This document shows, one piece after another, positions 63,894-64,000 of a stretch of DNA of 64,000 bases; positions within the stretch are counted from its first letter, which is position 1; the number at the start of each line of letters is the position of its first letter. A model generated the notes under the pieces. It was not told where the DNA came from. It worked only from the letters and a program-made list of their open reading frames with translations, and searched no databases. Made by a program: the position numbers and the translations under genes. This DNA is from Mycolicibacterium moriokaense (GTDB lineage: Bacteria; Actinomycetota; Actinomycetes; Mycobacteriales; Mycobacteriaceae), in NCBI RefSeq assembly GCF_010726085.1, contig NZ_AP022560.1, forward strand, positions 4,464,001 to 4,528,000. Direction: 5' to 3'.

Positions 63894-64000
63894 AGCTCCT
63901 CTCGAGGGCCGAAGAAGAAGTCATTCGCATTGTTGTAGAGGTAGTTGTCGAGCACGTCAGCAGGCAGATCCAGCGCCAAAGCCTCTGGCACCACGCGGTG
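63890..64000 (-). CDS. C-terminus of a probable amidohydrolase (partial)
   Basis: Only the last 36 residues are present: a run containing LPADVLDNYLYNNANDFFFGP and ending REEL. It looks like the C-terminal helix of TIM-barrel amidohydrolases similar to that at 34557-35852. The rest is beyond the window. It overlaps the next gene by GTGA, so it belongs to the same operon. Confidence 0.45.
   Translation of the reverse strand, partial: HRVVPEALALDLPADVLDNYLYNNANDFFFGPREEL

Overview
The window is high-GC actinobacterial DNA and almost certainly comes from a fast-growing Mycobacterium (Mycolicibacterium). Three things point there. The gene order over the first 8 kb (nrdI, nrdH, FMN reductase, TetR, dinB2, then SDR, TetR and cyp136) matches, from memory, the Rv3052c-Rv3059 segment of M. 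tuberculosis, and ligB and cstA are neighbours there too. The families are mycobacterial: F420-type LLM oxidoreductases, a WS/DGAT acyltransferase, DesA-type desaturase, many P450s and FadE/FadD proteins. GTG and TTG starts and probable leaderless transcripts are common. No tRNA, rRNA, IS element, CRISPR array or prophage was seen.

Layout. 0-8 kb: ribonucleotide reductase accessory genes under paired NrdR boxes, a flavin reductase/TetR pair, translesion polymerase DinB2, lipoprotein alkaline phosphatase, and a TetR/cyp136 divergent pair with a perfect operator. 8-18 kb: a standalone LeuA-type regulatory domain behind an apparent leader-peptide/hairpin attenuator, a TSUP permease, a kinase-like protein, a duplicated metallopeptidase lipoprotein, PoxB, a 3-hydroxyacyl-CoA dehydrogenase, a membrane sulfite-oxidase-like protein and LigB. 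18-32 kb: a hypoxia and nitrate module, with a DosR-like box at a WS/DGAT gene flanked by two PPOX proteins, a cysteine-rich SufR-like regulator divergent from a group III truncated haemoglobin, and a tightly coupled narK-narG-narH-narJ-narI operon. 31-39 kb: cstA with its small YbdD partner, an AhpD-like protein, amidohydrolase, P450, LLM protein and an acyl-CoA carboxylase beta subunit.

39.7-64 kb is an accessory catabolic island. It carries a Baeyer-Villiger-type monooxygenase with an alpha/beta hydrolase, an acyl-ACP desaturase, a Rieske oxygenase, thioesterase, a FadD19-like CoA ligase, P450, TetR, aldehyde dehydrogenase, CaiB-type CoA-transferase, a cNMP/glutaredoxin/TrxR-like fusion, a molybdopterin oxidoreductase, an Ltp2-like thiolase homologue, an NAD-dependent SDR, two acyl-CoA dehydrogenases and the end of a probable amidohydrolase. 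The enzyme set suits oxygenation, CoA activation, beta-oxidation-like shortening and ring or side-chain cleavage of an alicyclic or isoprenoid/steroid-like acid, but the substrate cannot be read from sequence.

The strongest new observation is that four promoters in this island carry the same perfect palindrome, ACTGTAA-N3-TTACAGT, and a fifth (Rieske) has a degraded copy. This defines a local regulon, most simply controlled by the TetR encoded at 51440-52081. The island also contains two decayed genes: a cysteine hydrolase with its core deleted, and a frameshifted SDR tail whose stop codon lies inside one of the operators.
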